This document shows positions 8,917 to 18,076 of a stretch of DNA of 64,000 nucleotides, in pieces. Position 1 is the stretch's first letter. Each line of letters opens with the position of its first letter. Source of the DNA: JABDQA01 sp963824415 (GTDB lineage: Bacteria > Desulfobacterota > Desulfobulbia > Desulfobulbales > Desulfocapsaceae); the NCBI GenBank assembly GCA_963824415.1, contig CAWGPM010000014.1, positions 1 through 64,000 of the forward strand. The letters run 5' to 3'. The position numbers and the translations under genes are program-made. Under the pieces are notes generated by a model that saw only the letters and a program-made list of their open reading frames with translations, ran no database searches and was not told the DNA's origin.

Positions 8917-9458
8917 GGCTCGTCCTCCCTGCGGTTTGTCGCATAACCGGGGGTGCTGCCTCTGAACAGGCCGACCAACTCATCGACCAGCGCAATCGAT
9001 AAGATAACGAGGCCCAGCAGCATGGCGCTCTGCGGGATCCACAACGGTACCGCGATCATCCCCGGCGAGAGGTCGTGGAACTGGTAGGACTCCCGGACAA
9101 GCAGGGCGGTATACCAGGCGAAGTAGAGCGAAATCGCCCCGGCCACCGCGACGCACCAGATTTCGACCGGCCGGGCGAAGCGTGTTGGCAGGCGCGAGAT
9201 AAACAGGGTAACCCGGATATGGTCCCCCTGCCGCAGGGTATGCGCCAGCGCCAGAAAGGATGCGCCGGCCAGGAAAAATCCGGTAAAATCGGCATAGGAC
9301 GGGATGGTCAGGCCAATGGCGGTGCCGGTCAGCAGGCCCGAGACGCGGTCGATCAGGTTGAACCCCACCTGCACGACGACCAGCGCGCCGATGAGCGCGA
9401 TGCAGCAGGCGGCGGCCCAGCCGCTGCCCAGATAAAGCCGGTCGAGTAGTGTTCGCAT
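8913..9458 (-). CDS. dctQ: TRAP transporter small permease (DctQ type)
   Basis: About 181 aa with four hydrophobic segments (ACCIALIGALVVVQVGFNLIDR; FFLAGASFLALAHTL; WCVAVAGAISLYFAWY; MLLGLVILSIALV). This is the usual size and shape of the DctQ subunit, which joins the binding protein to the large permease. The start is placed at ATG 9458 (MRTLLDRLY). A TTG 27 bases upstream is in frame but less likely. Its stop overlaps the start of dctM. It lies 79 bases after the binding-protein gene. Confidence 0.9.
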   Translation of the reverse strand: MRTLLDRLYLGSGWAAACCIALIGALVVVQVGFNLIDRVSGLLTGTAIGLTIPSYADFTGFFLAGASFLALAHTLRQGDHIRVTLFISRLPTRFARPVEIWCVAVAGAISLYFAWYTALLVRESYQFHDLSPGMIAVPLWIPQSAMLLGLVILSIALVDELVGLFRGSTPGYATNRREDEP

Positions 9459-9537
9459 CGGTGTGAGACAGGATCGGATGTTCAAAAACGGCGATGCAGG
9501 GGCGTAAACCCGTCGTTTCCGCCCCCGCCCGAATTGG

Positions 9538-10518
9538 TTACTTCATGTAGGCCTGCAGCAATGCCTCGCCGTCCTTGCCGGCGGCCTCTTTCCAGTCGGC
9601 CAGCATGGTATCGCCGACCTTTTTCAGGCCGTCCATCAACTCCGCACTGGGAGTGACGATGTTCATGCCGTTTTCCTTCATGATCGCGATCTTTTCAGCG
9701 GTCTCTTTCTTGCTCATTTCCCAACCGCGCATCTCGGCCTTTTTGGCGGCGGCCAGCACTGCTTCCTGGACATCCTTGTCCAGCTTGTCAAAGGCGCTCT
9801 TGTTCACCACGACGATATTTTTTGGCACCCAGGCCTGAATGTCGGTGAAGTACTCGACGAAATCCCAGGCCTTGGAGTTGGCCCCGGTGGACGGTGAGGT
9901 GATCATCGCCTCGACCCGGCCGGTGGAGAAAGCTTGCGGAATATCGGGAACTTCAACCTGGGTCGGGGCGGCGCCGACGGTGTTGGCGAATTTCTCCAGG
10001 GTGGCGTTGTAGGCCCTGAACTTGATGCCCTTGAGATCGTCAACGGTGTTGATTTCCTTCTTGGTATAGAGTCCCTGCGGCGGCCATGGTACCGAGAACA
10101 GCGCCATCAGTTTCTGGCTCTCGAGAAGCGGCGCGATAATCGGCTTCTGGGCGGCCCACAGTTTTGCGGCATCGTCATAATTGGTGGCCAGAAAGGGCTG
10201 GGAATCGGCTCCAAAGACTGCATTTTCGTTGGACAGCAGCGACAGGAAGAACTCACCGATCGGCACCTGACCTCCGCGCACCGCGTTTTTGATCTCCGGA
10301 TGCTTGAACAGCGAGCCCGCAGAATGCACTTTGATCTCCAGTTTCCCGCCAGTGGCCTGCTTTACATCTTCGGCGAACTGAATGATGTTGACGGTATGAA
10401 AGGTTGCATCAGGATAGGGTGTCGGCATGTCCCAGGTTTCGGCAAGCGCTGAAGCTGCCAGAGTAAGAATAAAGAAAGAAACCAAAAGAGCTGCGAACAT
10501 TCTGGATACTCTTTTCAT
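9538..10518 (-). CDS. dctP: TRAP transporter solute-binding protein (DctP family)
   Basis: A 326-aa periplasmic protein. The start is ATG 10518 (MKRVSRMFAALLVSFFILTL), with GAGGAG seven bases upstream. Residues 1-26 are a signal peptide ending ASALA. The mature part has DctP features: FHTVNIIQFAEDVKQATGGKLEI near the start, FRAYNATLEKFANTVGAAP around 150 (the usual substrate Arg sits in this FR motif), and GRVEAMITSPSTG around 185. The ligand cannot be read with certainty. The operon is divergent from the 5-oxoprolinase operon, so 5-oxoproline or a related amino-acid-derived acid is a reasonable guess. The 257-base divergent region contains AATAAT-C-ATTATT (10666-10678), a possible shared operator. 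Confidence 0.93.
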   Translation of the reverse strand: MKRVSRMFAALLVSFFILTLAASALAETWDMPTPYPDATFHTVNIIQFAEDVKQATGGKLEIKVHSAGSLFKHPEIKNAVRGGQVPIGEFFLSLLSNENAVFGADSQPFLATNYDDAAKLWAAQKPIIAPLLESQKLMALFSVPWPPQGLYTKKEINTVDDLKGIKFRAYNATLEKFANTVGAAPTQVEVPDIPQAFSTGRVEAMITSPSTGANSKAWDFVEYFTDIQAWVPKNIVVVNKSAFDKLDKDVQEAVLAAAKKAEMRGWEMSKKETAEKIAIMKENGMNIVTPSAELMDGLKKVGDTMLADWKEAAGKDGEALLQAYMK

Positions 10519-10775
10519 AATGTACTCCTCATATTGGTTGAAGGTTGGGTGGTTGCAATGAAACAGCCGCTTACACAAGCAGGCTATTTATCCTAGCATA
10601 ATTCTAAAATGGTTCAAACTTATAGATGGCCTGAAAATTAGTTTGAGCGAAACTCCCCTTTCTGTAATAATCATTATTTATGGCTGATGCCTTATGAAAG
10701 TACTGATCGACGTTTACGGACTGACTGACGGGGAAAACGGGATTTCTCCCTGACTTTCTGATAGAGTGAGGAATT

Positions 10776-11513
10776 ATGAAACTTAATTGTGATATGGGCG
10801 AAAGCTTCGGAGCTTATAAAATCGGCTGCGATGAAGAGGTCATGAAGCATGTGCACATGGCTAATATTGCCTGTGGAGCCCATGGCGGCGACCCAATGGT
10901 CATGGAAAAAACGGTGGCTATGGCAGTCAAACACAAGGTAATTGTCGGCGCCCACCCAGGCTATCCTGATTTACAGGGTTTCGGGCGACGCGCTATAGAT
11001 TATACCCCGGACGAAATTCGTACCATGATCCTTTATCAGACCGGAGCCCTAGCTGCATTCTGCATGGCTGCCGGGACCCCGCTGGGTTATATCAAACCGC
11101 ATGGCACTCTGTACAATACCATGATGGCTGACGACACTATTCTCAGCGCAGTTTTTCAGGCAGTGGCCAGCTACAACGCCAGGATCCCCGTCATGATTCA
11201 GGCCACACCTCGCTGGCAGCACCATGCACAAATCGCCAGAGACAACGGTGTAACACTGCTCTGGGAAGCATTTGCCGACCGGGCCTATGAACCGGATGGA
11301 AGTCTTCGAAAGCGAAATCTTCCCAAAGCCATGCACGATCGTGAACACATACTCAAACAAACAGAGATTCTTTGTAAAGAACATTTTATAGCGGCTACTG
11401 ATGGCAGAAAACTTGAGTTTCCGGTCGATGCCCTATGTGTCCACGGCGACTCGGAATCGAGTATTGCCGTTATATCCCAGCTCAGGAAACTGGTAGACTC
11501 CTATGAAAATTGA
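10776..11513 (+). CDS. pxpA: 5-oxoprolinase subunit A (LamB/YcsF family)
   Basis: A 245-aa cytoplasmic protein beginning MKLNCDMGESFGAYKIG, the family's diagnostic start. It continues with ANIACGAHGGDP, VGAHPGYPDLQGFGRR and CVHGDSESS near the end (the metal/active-site His and Asp clusters). PxpA works with PxpBC to hydrolyse 5-oxo-L-proline to glutamate using ATP, clearing a damage product or using it as a nutrient. A good ribosome site (GAGTGAGG) precedes ATG 10776. It overlaps pxpB by 11 bases, so the three genes form one operon. Confidence 0.95.
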   Translation: MKLNCDMGESFGAYKIGCDEEVMKHVHMANIACGAHGGDPMVMEKTVAMAVKHKVIVGAHPGYPDLQGFGRRAIDYTPDEIRTMILYQTGALAAFCMAAGTPLGYIKPHGTLYNTMMADDTILSAVFQAVASYNARIPVMIQATPRWQHHAQIARDNGVTLLWEAFADRAYEPDGSLRKRNLPKAMHDREHILKQTEILCKEHFIAATDGRKLEFPVDALCVHGDSESSIAVISQLRKLVDSYEN

Positions 11514-12201
11514 GGTTCTTTCCGAGTTCAGCTATCTGATTCGCTTTCCAGGCGACAAGACCTGTTTGCCCGAACCCACCAGGCTTGGTATTGCCGCCCA
11601 ATTAATCCGTGATGCCTTTGACGAGGACTGGGTGGAAGTCGTTCCTGTTTTTGCCGATCTGCTGGTAACATTATCTGCACGGGCCTTCAGCGATGGGGCA
11701 GATCCGGAAGCGATCATATCCGGTTGCCTCGAGAAACTTGAACGACGCGATGAGGTGCTGGTAGAACCCCGTTTAATCGAGGTTCCTGCCTGCTATGATG
11801 AGGAATTTGCCGAGGATTTAGCTGAAATTGCTGAAAAGGGCGGTATTTCAATTGATGAAGCCGTGAGACTGCACTCTGCAGAAACCTACAAAGTCTACGC
11901 AATGGGATTTTGTGCAGGGTTTGCCTATATGGGGGATCTGCCGGATCCCTTAAAGCAGCCAAGACGTTCGTCGCCCAGAACGAAAATTCCTGCCGGCAGT
12001 ATTGCCGCCGCCGACTTTATGACCGCTGTCTATCCGCTTGCAATGCCAGGCGGCTGGCACATCATCGGCCGCTGCCCGATTCCATTTTTCAACCCCAAAG
12101 ATCAGGACAATCCGACGCTGCTGAGGGCCGGAGACCTGGTGCGTTTTCACCCCATCGATAAAGATGAATATTACAAGCTGAAGGAAAAATGGCGAAATTA
12201 A
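11503..12201 (+). CDS. pxpB: 5-oxoprolinase subunit B (KipI family)
   Basis: A 232-aa protein with the KipI/allophanate hydrolase C-terminal subunit 1 pattern: IEVPACYDEEFAEDLAEIAE near 85-105, VYAMGFCAGFAYMGDLP near 130-146, then IPAGSIAAAD and PLAMPGGWHIIGRCP. It is the partner of PxpC in the ATP-dependent opening of 5-oxoproline. Its end overlaps the pxpC start by 13 bases. The start ATG 11503 lies inside the end of pxpA. Confidence 0.95.
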   Translation: MKIEVLSEFSYLIRFPGDKTCLPEPTRLGIAAQLIRDAFDEDWVEVVPVFADLLVTLSARAFSDGADPEAIISGCLEKLERRDEVLVEPRLIEVPACYDEEFAEDLAEIAEKGGISIDEAVRLHSAETYKVYAMGFCAGFAYMGDLPDPLKQPRRSSPRTKIPAGSIAAADFMTAVYPLAMPGGWHIIGRCPIPFFNPKDQDNPTLLRAGDLVRFHPIDKDEYYKLKEKWRN

Positions 12202-13116
12202 CCATTACCAGAGCAGATTTTTATGCCTCCATTCAGGACCTGGGCCGCCAGCGCACGCAACATCTGGGCCTTGCCCAGAGCGGCGTTGCCGATGAATATT
12301 CTTTTTTCCGGGCCAATTATCTGGTCGGCAATTCTATCACCACCCCGGTGATAGAGATCATTACCGGTCTCTTCAGTATTACCACCGACAGCCCGGTAAC
12401 AATGGCTCTTACCGGGGCCGACATGTCTGCCAGGGTTAACAACGCCCCCCTGTCGCCCTGGCAGAGTTTTGTCCTTATGCCTGATAAAGTTCTCGAGTTA
12501 GAATAATACCACAGGAAAAGGTGTATACAGTTACCTTGCGGTGAAAGGCGGGTTAGATATTGCTCTCTGTTTTAACAGCGCCTCCACGGTGGAGAGGGAA
12601 AACCTCGGTGGATATCATGGGCGAAAACTGGCCGCAGGAGATGAGTTGTTTACGCTTCTGGACAGGCCGCTGTGCCCGACCCTGGCGACTCCAGAAGATC
12701 AGATTCCGCAATTCGACAGACCGTTAACGCTTCGTGTGATGCCAGGCTATGATCATGACAACTTCCCTGAGAAATCAAAGAACATATTCTTCTCCAGTGA
12801 ATACACCGTAAGCAACAAAATGGATCGGACCGGTATCCGGCTTTTAGGTCCCCCGGTCATCTGGGGTCAGGGCGATATACTCAGCAAACCGGTTGCCCTG
12901 GGAGTGGTTCAGATAACCAACGATGGAACACCTGTTGTCCTTTTGAAAGAACGTCAGTCTACTGGTGGCTATCCTATGATTGGTGTTGTCTCACGCCTGG
13001 ATCTTTTCAGGCTGGTTCAGGCTTTTCCCGATACCCCGCTTCGTTTTTCCCTGGCAGATCCTCTTAGACTTCGCTCGGAACTTACGCGTTTTTATAATTT
13101 CTGGGGCTTGCCATAA
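12189..13116 (+). pseudogene. pxpC: 5-oxoprolinase subunit C (KipA family), frameshifted
   Basis: Two frames together make one KipA/PxpC protein. The first (12189-12506) covers the N-terminus (ADFYASIQDLGRQRTQHLGLAQSGVAD) and stops at TAA 12504 after KVLELE. The second is open from 12502 and recognisable by GKGVYSYLAVKGGLDI. It runs to TAA 13114-13116 and includes PLTLRVMPGYDHDNF, MDRTGIRLLGP and STGGYPMIGVVS. Dropping one base (or adding two) in 12498-12504 restores a single frame. The break is not in a long homopolymer. It may be a sequencing error, a recent loss, or a recoding site. If real, 5-oxoprolinase would be inactive although pxpA and pxpB look intact. Confidence 0.85.
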
Positions 13117-13390
13117 AATAATGCTGCCCCCCCCTGATATTTACGGGCTGACGACAAGATCAATATGCTGGTTGATGCCATTAGTTATCGAAACGCCTGG
13201 CAGTGGTAAGTTCTGCAAAGCAGACTGATCAGGCGGATGCCCGCCTGTGCAAGGCGGTGATCGCCGCTTAAAAAAGCATGGTTTTTCAGGCTGATCTCGA
13301 ATAGAGTAGGCTCCTGTTTACCTCAGATGATTTTGATTAAGTAGGTCTGCACTATTTACCCTTTTAGGCTATTTCTCCTGGAGGTTTTGT

Positions 13391-15280
13391 ATGACATTTC
13401 CAATCGATTTCAGCGCTTATCAGCCGCTTCAGTTCGACCCTGCCCAGCGGCTGCTCAGCGCTGATCAAAAGCAGATTTTGGCTATTAATATTGCGCTCGT
13501 CCGCGACAGCCTGGTTTTTTTCACCGCGCTGGCCAATGTCAAGGGGCTGGGCGGACATACCGGCGGCGCCTACGATATCGTTCCTGAAGTATTGATCGTA
13601 GACGGCTTCATGAAGGGTGATTCAGCTATTGTTCCGGTCTATTTCGACGAAGCGGGGCACCGGGTCGCGATCCAGTATATGATGGCGGCGCTGAACGGCC
13701 AGAAACGTTTCGAGGATTTGCTGCATTACCGTGAATTCGGCAAAGGCCTCTACGGCCATCCGGAGCGCGATGAAGGGGCCGGGGTATTTTTCAGTTCAGG
13801 CCGGCTGGGTCATATGTGGAGCTATGTGAACGGGGTGGCTGAAGCGGACCGGGAGAGGATCGTGGTAATGTTCGGCAGCGACGGTTCCCAGCAGGAAGGA
13901 GACGATGCAGAAGCGGCGCGTTATGCGGTGGCCCGGGGGCTCAAGGTGAAGCTCTTGATCGATGACAATGATGTGACCATTGCCGGCCATCCGAGCCAGT
14001 ACCTGAAAGGCTTCGAGGTCGCAAAGACCCTGGCTGGGCACGGTCTTGCGGTGGATGAGGGCGACGGTGAGGATATCGATGGTCTGTTTGCGCGCATCGC
14101 CGCTGCGCTGTATGCCGACGGGCCGGTGGCACTGGTCAACAAACGCAAAATGGCACCCGAAGTCCCAGGCCTCGAGGGACTGCCCAAGGGCCACGATGTG
14201 ATTCCAGTGGATCTGGCCATTCAATATCTCGAGGCCCGGGGCCAGCAGGTCGCCGTCGAGCTGCTCAAACAGAAGCCTGCAGCATCCGAAAAGCCTGTCT
14301 ACCGGGGCAGCAGCGCCGAGACCGGCAAGTGCCGGGACGATTTCGGCAAAATCGTCTGTGAACTGCTCGATACAATGGACAACCCGGCCGACAAGGTTAT
14401 CGTGGTCGATTCCGACCTGGAAGGTTCCTGCGGGCTGCACCATATCCGCAAAAATCACCCGGAGGTCTATGTCTCCGGCGGTATCATGGAGCGCAACAAT
14501 TATTCAGTGGCGGCCGGGTTCGGTTCCGAGCCGGGGCGCCAGGGTATTTTCGGCACCTTCTCGGCCTTTCTCGAGATGGTGGTTTCCGAGATCACCATGG
14601 CCCGCCTGAATCGGGCCAATGTGCTGGCCCATTTCTCCCATGCCGGCGTCGATGACATGGCGGACAACACCTGCCATTTCGGCATAAACAATTTCTTTGC
14701 CGACAACGGGCTGGCGGACGGTGATACCACCAGGCTCTATTTCCCGGCCGATGCGCTGCAGCTGCGGGCGATGCTGCCGGTGGTTTTCAATGATCCGGGG
14801 CTGCGCTTCATTTTTTCGACCAGATCCGCAACGCCGTTTATCCAGACTGAGGACGGTTCGCAGTTCTACGGGGACGGCTATAGATTTGAACCGGGCAAAG
14901 ATGAGGTTGTCAGGGCCGGCAGCGCCGGCTATATCGTCTCCTATGGCGAGATGCTCTACCGCTGCCTCGATGCGGTTGAAAGGTTGAAACAGGAAGGCAT
15001 CGACGTCGGCCTGATCAACAAGCCGACCCTGAATGTGATCGATGAGGAAATCCTGGCGCTGGCCGGGGCCAGCGGTCTCGTGCTGGTGGTCGAGAGTCAG
15101 TCCACCAAGACCGGCCTGGGCTGCCGCTACGGCACCTGGCTGCTGAAACACGGCTTTACCCCGAAGTATGACCATCTGGGCACCTACCGCGAAGGCTGCG
15201 GCGGGCTCGGCGAGCAGGTCTTCCATCAGGGCTGCGACCCGGCCGCCATCAGGGAGAAGGTGATGCAGCTGCTGAAATAG
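13391..15280 (+). CDS. Transketolase-family enzyme
   Basis: A 629-aa thiamine-diphosphate enzyme. Residues about 35-260 are the ThDP-binding domain with GGHTGGAYDIVPEVL, a FFSSGRLGHMWSYVNG block and the metal-binding segment FGSDGSQQEGDDAEA ending LLIDDNDV. The pyrimidine-binding domain follows (VVDSDLEGSCGLHHIRK, then GIMERNNYSVAAGFGSEPGRQGIFG). The C-terminal domain holds VVESQSTKTGLG. It belongs to a transketolase-like group distinct from pentose-phosphate transketolase, so the exact donor and acceptor are unknown. Start ATG 13391 has GGAGG (13380-13384) upstream. It is followed by a terminator and appears to be a single-gene unit. Confidence 0.85.
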   Translation: MTFPIDFSAYQPLQFDPAQRLLSADQKQILAINIALVRDSLVFFTALANVKGLGGHTGGAYDIVPEVLIVDGFMKGDSAIVPVYFDEAGHRVAIQYMMAALNGQKRFEDLLHYREFGKGLYGHPERDEGAGVFFSSGRLGHMWSYVNGVAEADRERIVVMFGSDGSQQEGDDAEAARYAVARGLKVKLLIDDNDVTIAGHPSQYLKGFEVAKTLAGHGLAVDEGDGEDIDGLFARIAAALYADGPVALVNKRKMAPEVPGLEGLPKGHDVIPVDLAIQYLEARGQQVAVELLKQKPAASEKPVYRGSSAETGKCRDDFGKIVCELLDTMDNPADKVIVVDSDLEGSCGLHHIRKNHPEVYVSGGIMERNNYSVAAGFGSEPGRQGIFGTFSAFLEMVVSEITMARLNRANVLAHFSHAGVDDMADNTCHFGINNFFADNGLADGDTTRLYFPADALQLRAMLPVVFNDPGLRFIFSTRSATPFIQTEDGSQFYGDGYRFEPGKDEVVRAGSAGYIVSYGEMLYRCLDAVERLKQEGIDVGLINKPTLNVIDEEILALAGASGLVLVVESQSTKTGLGCRYGTWLLKHGFTPKYDHLGTYREGCGGLGEQVFHQGCDPAAIREKVMQLLK

Positions 15281-15312
15281 CCGCATCCAAAGAGCTCCAA
15301 TGTCTCGACAGC

Positions 15313-15355
15313 GCCGGTAGTCATCCTGGTCAGGATGCTGCCGGCGGTTTTTTTT
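15313..15355 (+). terminator. Rho-independent terminator
   Basis: A long hairpin (GCCGGTAGTCATCCTG / CAGGATGCTGCCGGC) followed by eight T's, 33 bases after the transketolase-like stop. It separates this gene from the convergent DUF309 gene. Confidence 0.9.
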
Positions 15356-15357
15356 GT

Positions 15358-15906
15358 TCAGTCTCGAGATAGTTGGGGAGCTTTGTCGGGTAGGGTTTGA
15401 AGTGCTTCGATCAAGTTGTCAATGTGCATAACCGAAGTCAGGCTGCCGCCAAGTTCTTCGAGTACCGGCAGCGCCTTGCTGGCGATTTTTTCAGCCCGCT
15501 GATAATAGCCGAGCTCGAGGTTGATATAGACGCCGGCCGCCCGTATCAGGGCCTGAAGCAACCGCTTCCGGCCGCCCGTCGCCTCGATCCAGGCTGGTTC
15601 CAGGATCTCATGAACCTCGAAAAACAGGGCCAGGTCCCATAACACCGCTGCCTGGCAGAGCAGATTGCTGTCGGGGGCAAGCCGTGACAGTGCCTCGGCG
15701 TAGCGTTGTAGCCGCTGCTCGATATAGCCTGCATGGGCCATGGGCAAATCGGTTTGATGGTAGTGCGCGGCAGCTTCTTCTGCCGCATCGAGTGAGCGGC
15801 TGGAAAGAACCTCGATGATCGATTCGGATAAATCGTTTCTGATATCGCGGCTGAGGCGGTCTTCGAATGGATTAAAGGTATTGGTCGTATTGGTGTTGTC
15901 GGGCAT
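15358..15906 (-). CDS. DUF309 domain protein
   Basis: About 182 aa. The domain signature is FFEVHEILEPAWIEATGGRKRLLQALIRAAGVYINLELGY, split here at residues about 105-145 (the conserved HE-x-L-E-x-x-W and the following helix). DUF309 proteins are small helical proteins of unknown function. The start is ATG 15906; an ATG 18 bases upstream is also possible, and neither has a strong ribosome site. It is convergent with the transketolase-like gene and divergent from the MFS gene. Confidence 0.8.
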   Translation of the reverse strand: MPDNTNTTNTFNPFEDRLSRDIRNDLSESIIEVLSSRSLDAAEEAAAHYHQTDLPMAHAGYIEQRLQRYAEALSRLAPDSNLLCQAAVLWDLALFFEVHEILEPAWIEATGGRKRLLQALIRAAGVYINLELGYYQRAEKIASKALPVLEELGGSLTSVMHIDNLIEALQTLPDKAPQLSRD

Positions 15907-16028
15907 CGTCGCTGGGGGCCTCATGGTTCGCGCATTGCGCTGTTAATAATTCAAGTTTCAAGTATATTCAGGATAATACGAGTCCTGTTTCAGGACAATC
16001 TTTTTCCCATCATCCCCGAGAGCCTGCA

Positions 16029-17249
16029 ATGGTGCAGCCCCGAAAAAAGAAGAGAGCGTACCGGTGGGTCATCGTCATCGGCGGTATCTTCGGGCTGCTC
16101 GCCAGCCTGGGCATCGGCCGTTTCGCACTGGGTATGCTGCTGCCTGCGATGGTCGAACCGCTGCAGCTCACCTACAGCCAGATGGGCTTCATCTCCACCC
16201 TGAACTTCTGCGGTTATCTCGCTGCAGTCCTGCTCTGCGGTAGGCTGATCGGCTGGGTCGGCTCGCGGACGTTGATCAGTCTGGCCCTGCTGCTGGTCGG
16301 CGGCTCCATGTGTGCGGTGGGCTGGACCGAAAATACCAGACTGATAATGCTCTTATACCTGCTCACCGGGGTCGGAAGCGGCCTGTCCAATGTGCCGATC
16401 ATGGCACTGATCTCGCGCTGGTTCGAGCCGGCGCTGCGCGGTAGAGCCACCGGCATGGTGGTGATCGGCAACGGGCTCGGCATCATCCTGGGCGGCCACC
16501 TGGTGCCAATGCTCAACGGCCTGGGCCGCGGCTGGCAGTTGAGTTGGCAGGTCTTCGGCGCGTCGGTGCTGGTGGTTGCAGGTATCTGCTGGCTGCTGCT
16601 TAGAAATGAACCGAGCAGGGAGCAGGACCATCTGCTGATGACTGCCCGGCAGAGAGGAGAAAATCCCCGCGAGAACCCCGATGGCCGCTTTGACAGGCGC
16701 CTGTTCTGGCGCGCAGCAGCCATCTACTTCCTGTTTGGTTTTACCTATGTTATTTATGCCACCTTCTTTGTCTCTTCACTCGTTCAGCAGCGTGGTTTCA
16801 GCGAGTCGGGGGCTGGTCTGGTCTGGTCCTGGATCGGTCTGTTGAGCCTTGGCTCAGGACCGCTTTTCGGCAGCCTCTCAGATCGTCTCGGCCGGCGGGC
16901 CGGACTGATGCTGGTGTTCTCCATCCAGACGGTTGCCTATGGTTCGGCAGCGGCCTTTCTGCCCTTTCACTTTCTCTATTTGTCAGCCTTCTGTTTTGCC
17001 ATCGTGGCCTGGAGTGTCCCGTCGATCATGGCGGCCCTGGTCGGTGATTTCACCAGCCCTCGGCAGACCGCGGCGGTATTTGGCTACATCACCTTTATTT
17101 TCGGTATCGGTCAGATTGCAGGGCCTTATTGTGCGGGACTGCTGGCGGAGCGCAGCGGCGGCTTTGGCCCAGCCTTTTTGCTGGCCTCGGGCCTGGCCTT
17201 TGTCGCGGTGCTGATTTCTGCAAAACTTCCCAAACAGAAAACGGGCTGA
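16029..17249 (+). CDS. MFS transporter (YbfB/YjiJ type)
   Basis: A 406-aa inner-membrane protein with a basic N-terminus (MVQPRKKKR) and about 12 hydrophobic segments. The first helix IGGIFGLLASLGIGRFALGMLLPAM, with the pattern GIGRFAxGxxLP, is typical of the YbfB/YjiJ branch. The MFS loop motif between helices 2 and 3 is changed (GRLIGWVGSR). A second-half equivalent is seen at GPLFGSLSDRLGRR. The substrate is unknown. It has its own upstream region and no obvious operon partner. Confidence 0.9.
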   Translation: MVQPRKKKRAYRWVIVIGGIFGLLASLGIGRFALGMLLPAMVEPLQLTYSQMGFISTLNFCGYLAAVLLCGRLIGWVGSRTLISLALLLVGGSMCAVGWTENTRLIMLLYLLTGVGSGLSNVPIMALISRWFEPALRGRATGMVVIGNGLGIILGGHLVPMLNGLGRGWQLSWQVFGASVLVVAGICWLLLRNEPSREQDHLLMTARQRGENPRENPDGRFDRRLFWRAAAIYFLFGFTYVIYATFFVSSLVQQRGFSESGAGLVWSWIGLLSLGSGPLFGSLSDRLGRRAGLMLVFSIQTVAYGSAAAFLPFHFLYLSAFCFAIVAWSVPSIMAALVGDFTSPRQTAAVFGYITFIFGIGQIAGPYCAGLLAERSGGFGPAFLLASGLAFVAVLISAKLPKQKTG

Positions 17250-17339
17250 ATAAAGAGTAGGGCAGTCAGCAGGCAGCGTCGGCTGCTGATTACATATCAG
17301 TGCTGAGGGAAAGAAAGGCAGAGGGGTGGTTCAATGGTG

Positions 17340-17705
17340 TCAGTCATCCGAGTCTAAAAGATCTTCATCGGTATCGTCTTCGCCGTCATCATCAGAATCA
17401 TCAGAATCATCAGAATCATCAGAATCTACGGATTCTTCATCTTCGTCCAGGTCTTCGCTGTCGCTGTTTCTCTCCGCCTCTTCGGCCTCCTGTTTCATGC
17501 GGACCGCTTTGGGGATCTTGGAGTCGGGCAGGATAATTTCAGTAATTCTATCGATTTCAGCATCGATATCGGGGTCTTCTGCACAGATGGGGCAACTGGC
17601 CACATGCTGCTTGATGAACTGAACCATCCGGGCGGGCGCCATGGTTTCATCTTTAACGTGCAAATACCATTGTTTGGCCAGTTTAATGAGTCTTTCACAC
17701 TGCAT
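17340..17705 (-). CDS. Small CxxC protein with an acidic Ser-Asp repeat tail
   Basis: A 121-aa protein. Residues 1-60 contain H-V-A-S-C-P-I-C (about residues 34-41), resembling a zinc-binding knuckle. Residues about 80-121 are almost entirely Asp/Glu/Ser, with a Ser-Asp-Asp triplet repeated from 9-base DNA units (17389-17424). It has no signal peptide. Such a domain plus a charged tail could bind nucleic acid or a basic partner, but the function is not known. It lies 131 bases upstream of, and divergent from, the tRNA-Sec gene. Confidence 0.65.
   Translation of the reverse strand: MQCERLIKLAKQWYLHVKDETMAPARMVQFIKQHVASCPICAEDPDIDAEIDRITEIILPDSKIPKAVRMKQEAEEAERNSDSEDLDEDEESVDSDDSDDSDDSDDDGEDDTDEDLLDSDD
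17389..17424. repeat. Tandem 9-base repeat, four units
   Basis: Four perfect copies of TCATCAGAA run head to tail inside the acidic-tail coding region and encode the Ser-Asp-Asp repeat on the minus strand. Copy number could vary by slippage without breaking the frame, because the unit is three codons long. Confidence 0.9.
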
Positions 17706-17836
17706 AAGGGTATGGGGTGGCTCTAAGATGAAAATTCTTAATATCGCGTATTTAAAAATGAAGTATTATAATAATAAGTTGCTTTCCGGGTCAATATTAA
17801 TTAATTTTACCGCCCCACCAGCGTTTCCCAGTGATC

Positions 17837-17934
17837 GGAAGTGGATAGGGCACTGGTGGCCCTCCCGGACTTCAAATCCGGTGCAGCGGGTTAACAGCCT
17901 GCTGGGTGGGTTCGATTCCCATGCACTTCCGCCA
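17837..17934 (+). tRNA. selC: tRNA-Sec (anticodon TCA)
   Basis: A 98-base selenocysteine tRNA. The acceptor strands GGAAGTG and CACTTCC pair, followed by discriminator G and an encoded CCA (17932-17934). The anticodon stem CCGGA / TCCGG encloses CTTCAAA, giving anticodon TCA. The D arm is AGGGC / GCCCT, there is a long variable arm (GCAGC / GCTG type pairing), and the T arm is GTGGG-TTCGATT-CCCAT. The gene shows that the host makes selenoproteins. No selA, selB or selD is in this window. The AT-rich genes directly downstream fit the common use of selC as an integration site. Confidence 0.96.
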
Positions 17935-18076
17935 GTTTCTTCTCAAACCTCTCGATTTAATTGATGATGGCGTTGCCCCGGCAATCCCTATTGGGCTGCA
18001 AGGTAATTTGGAAACTCACTGAAGCTTGCCGTATCAACTCGTGAACTATTCAGGCTCAACTTTATGCATAAATGAA

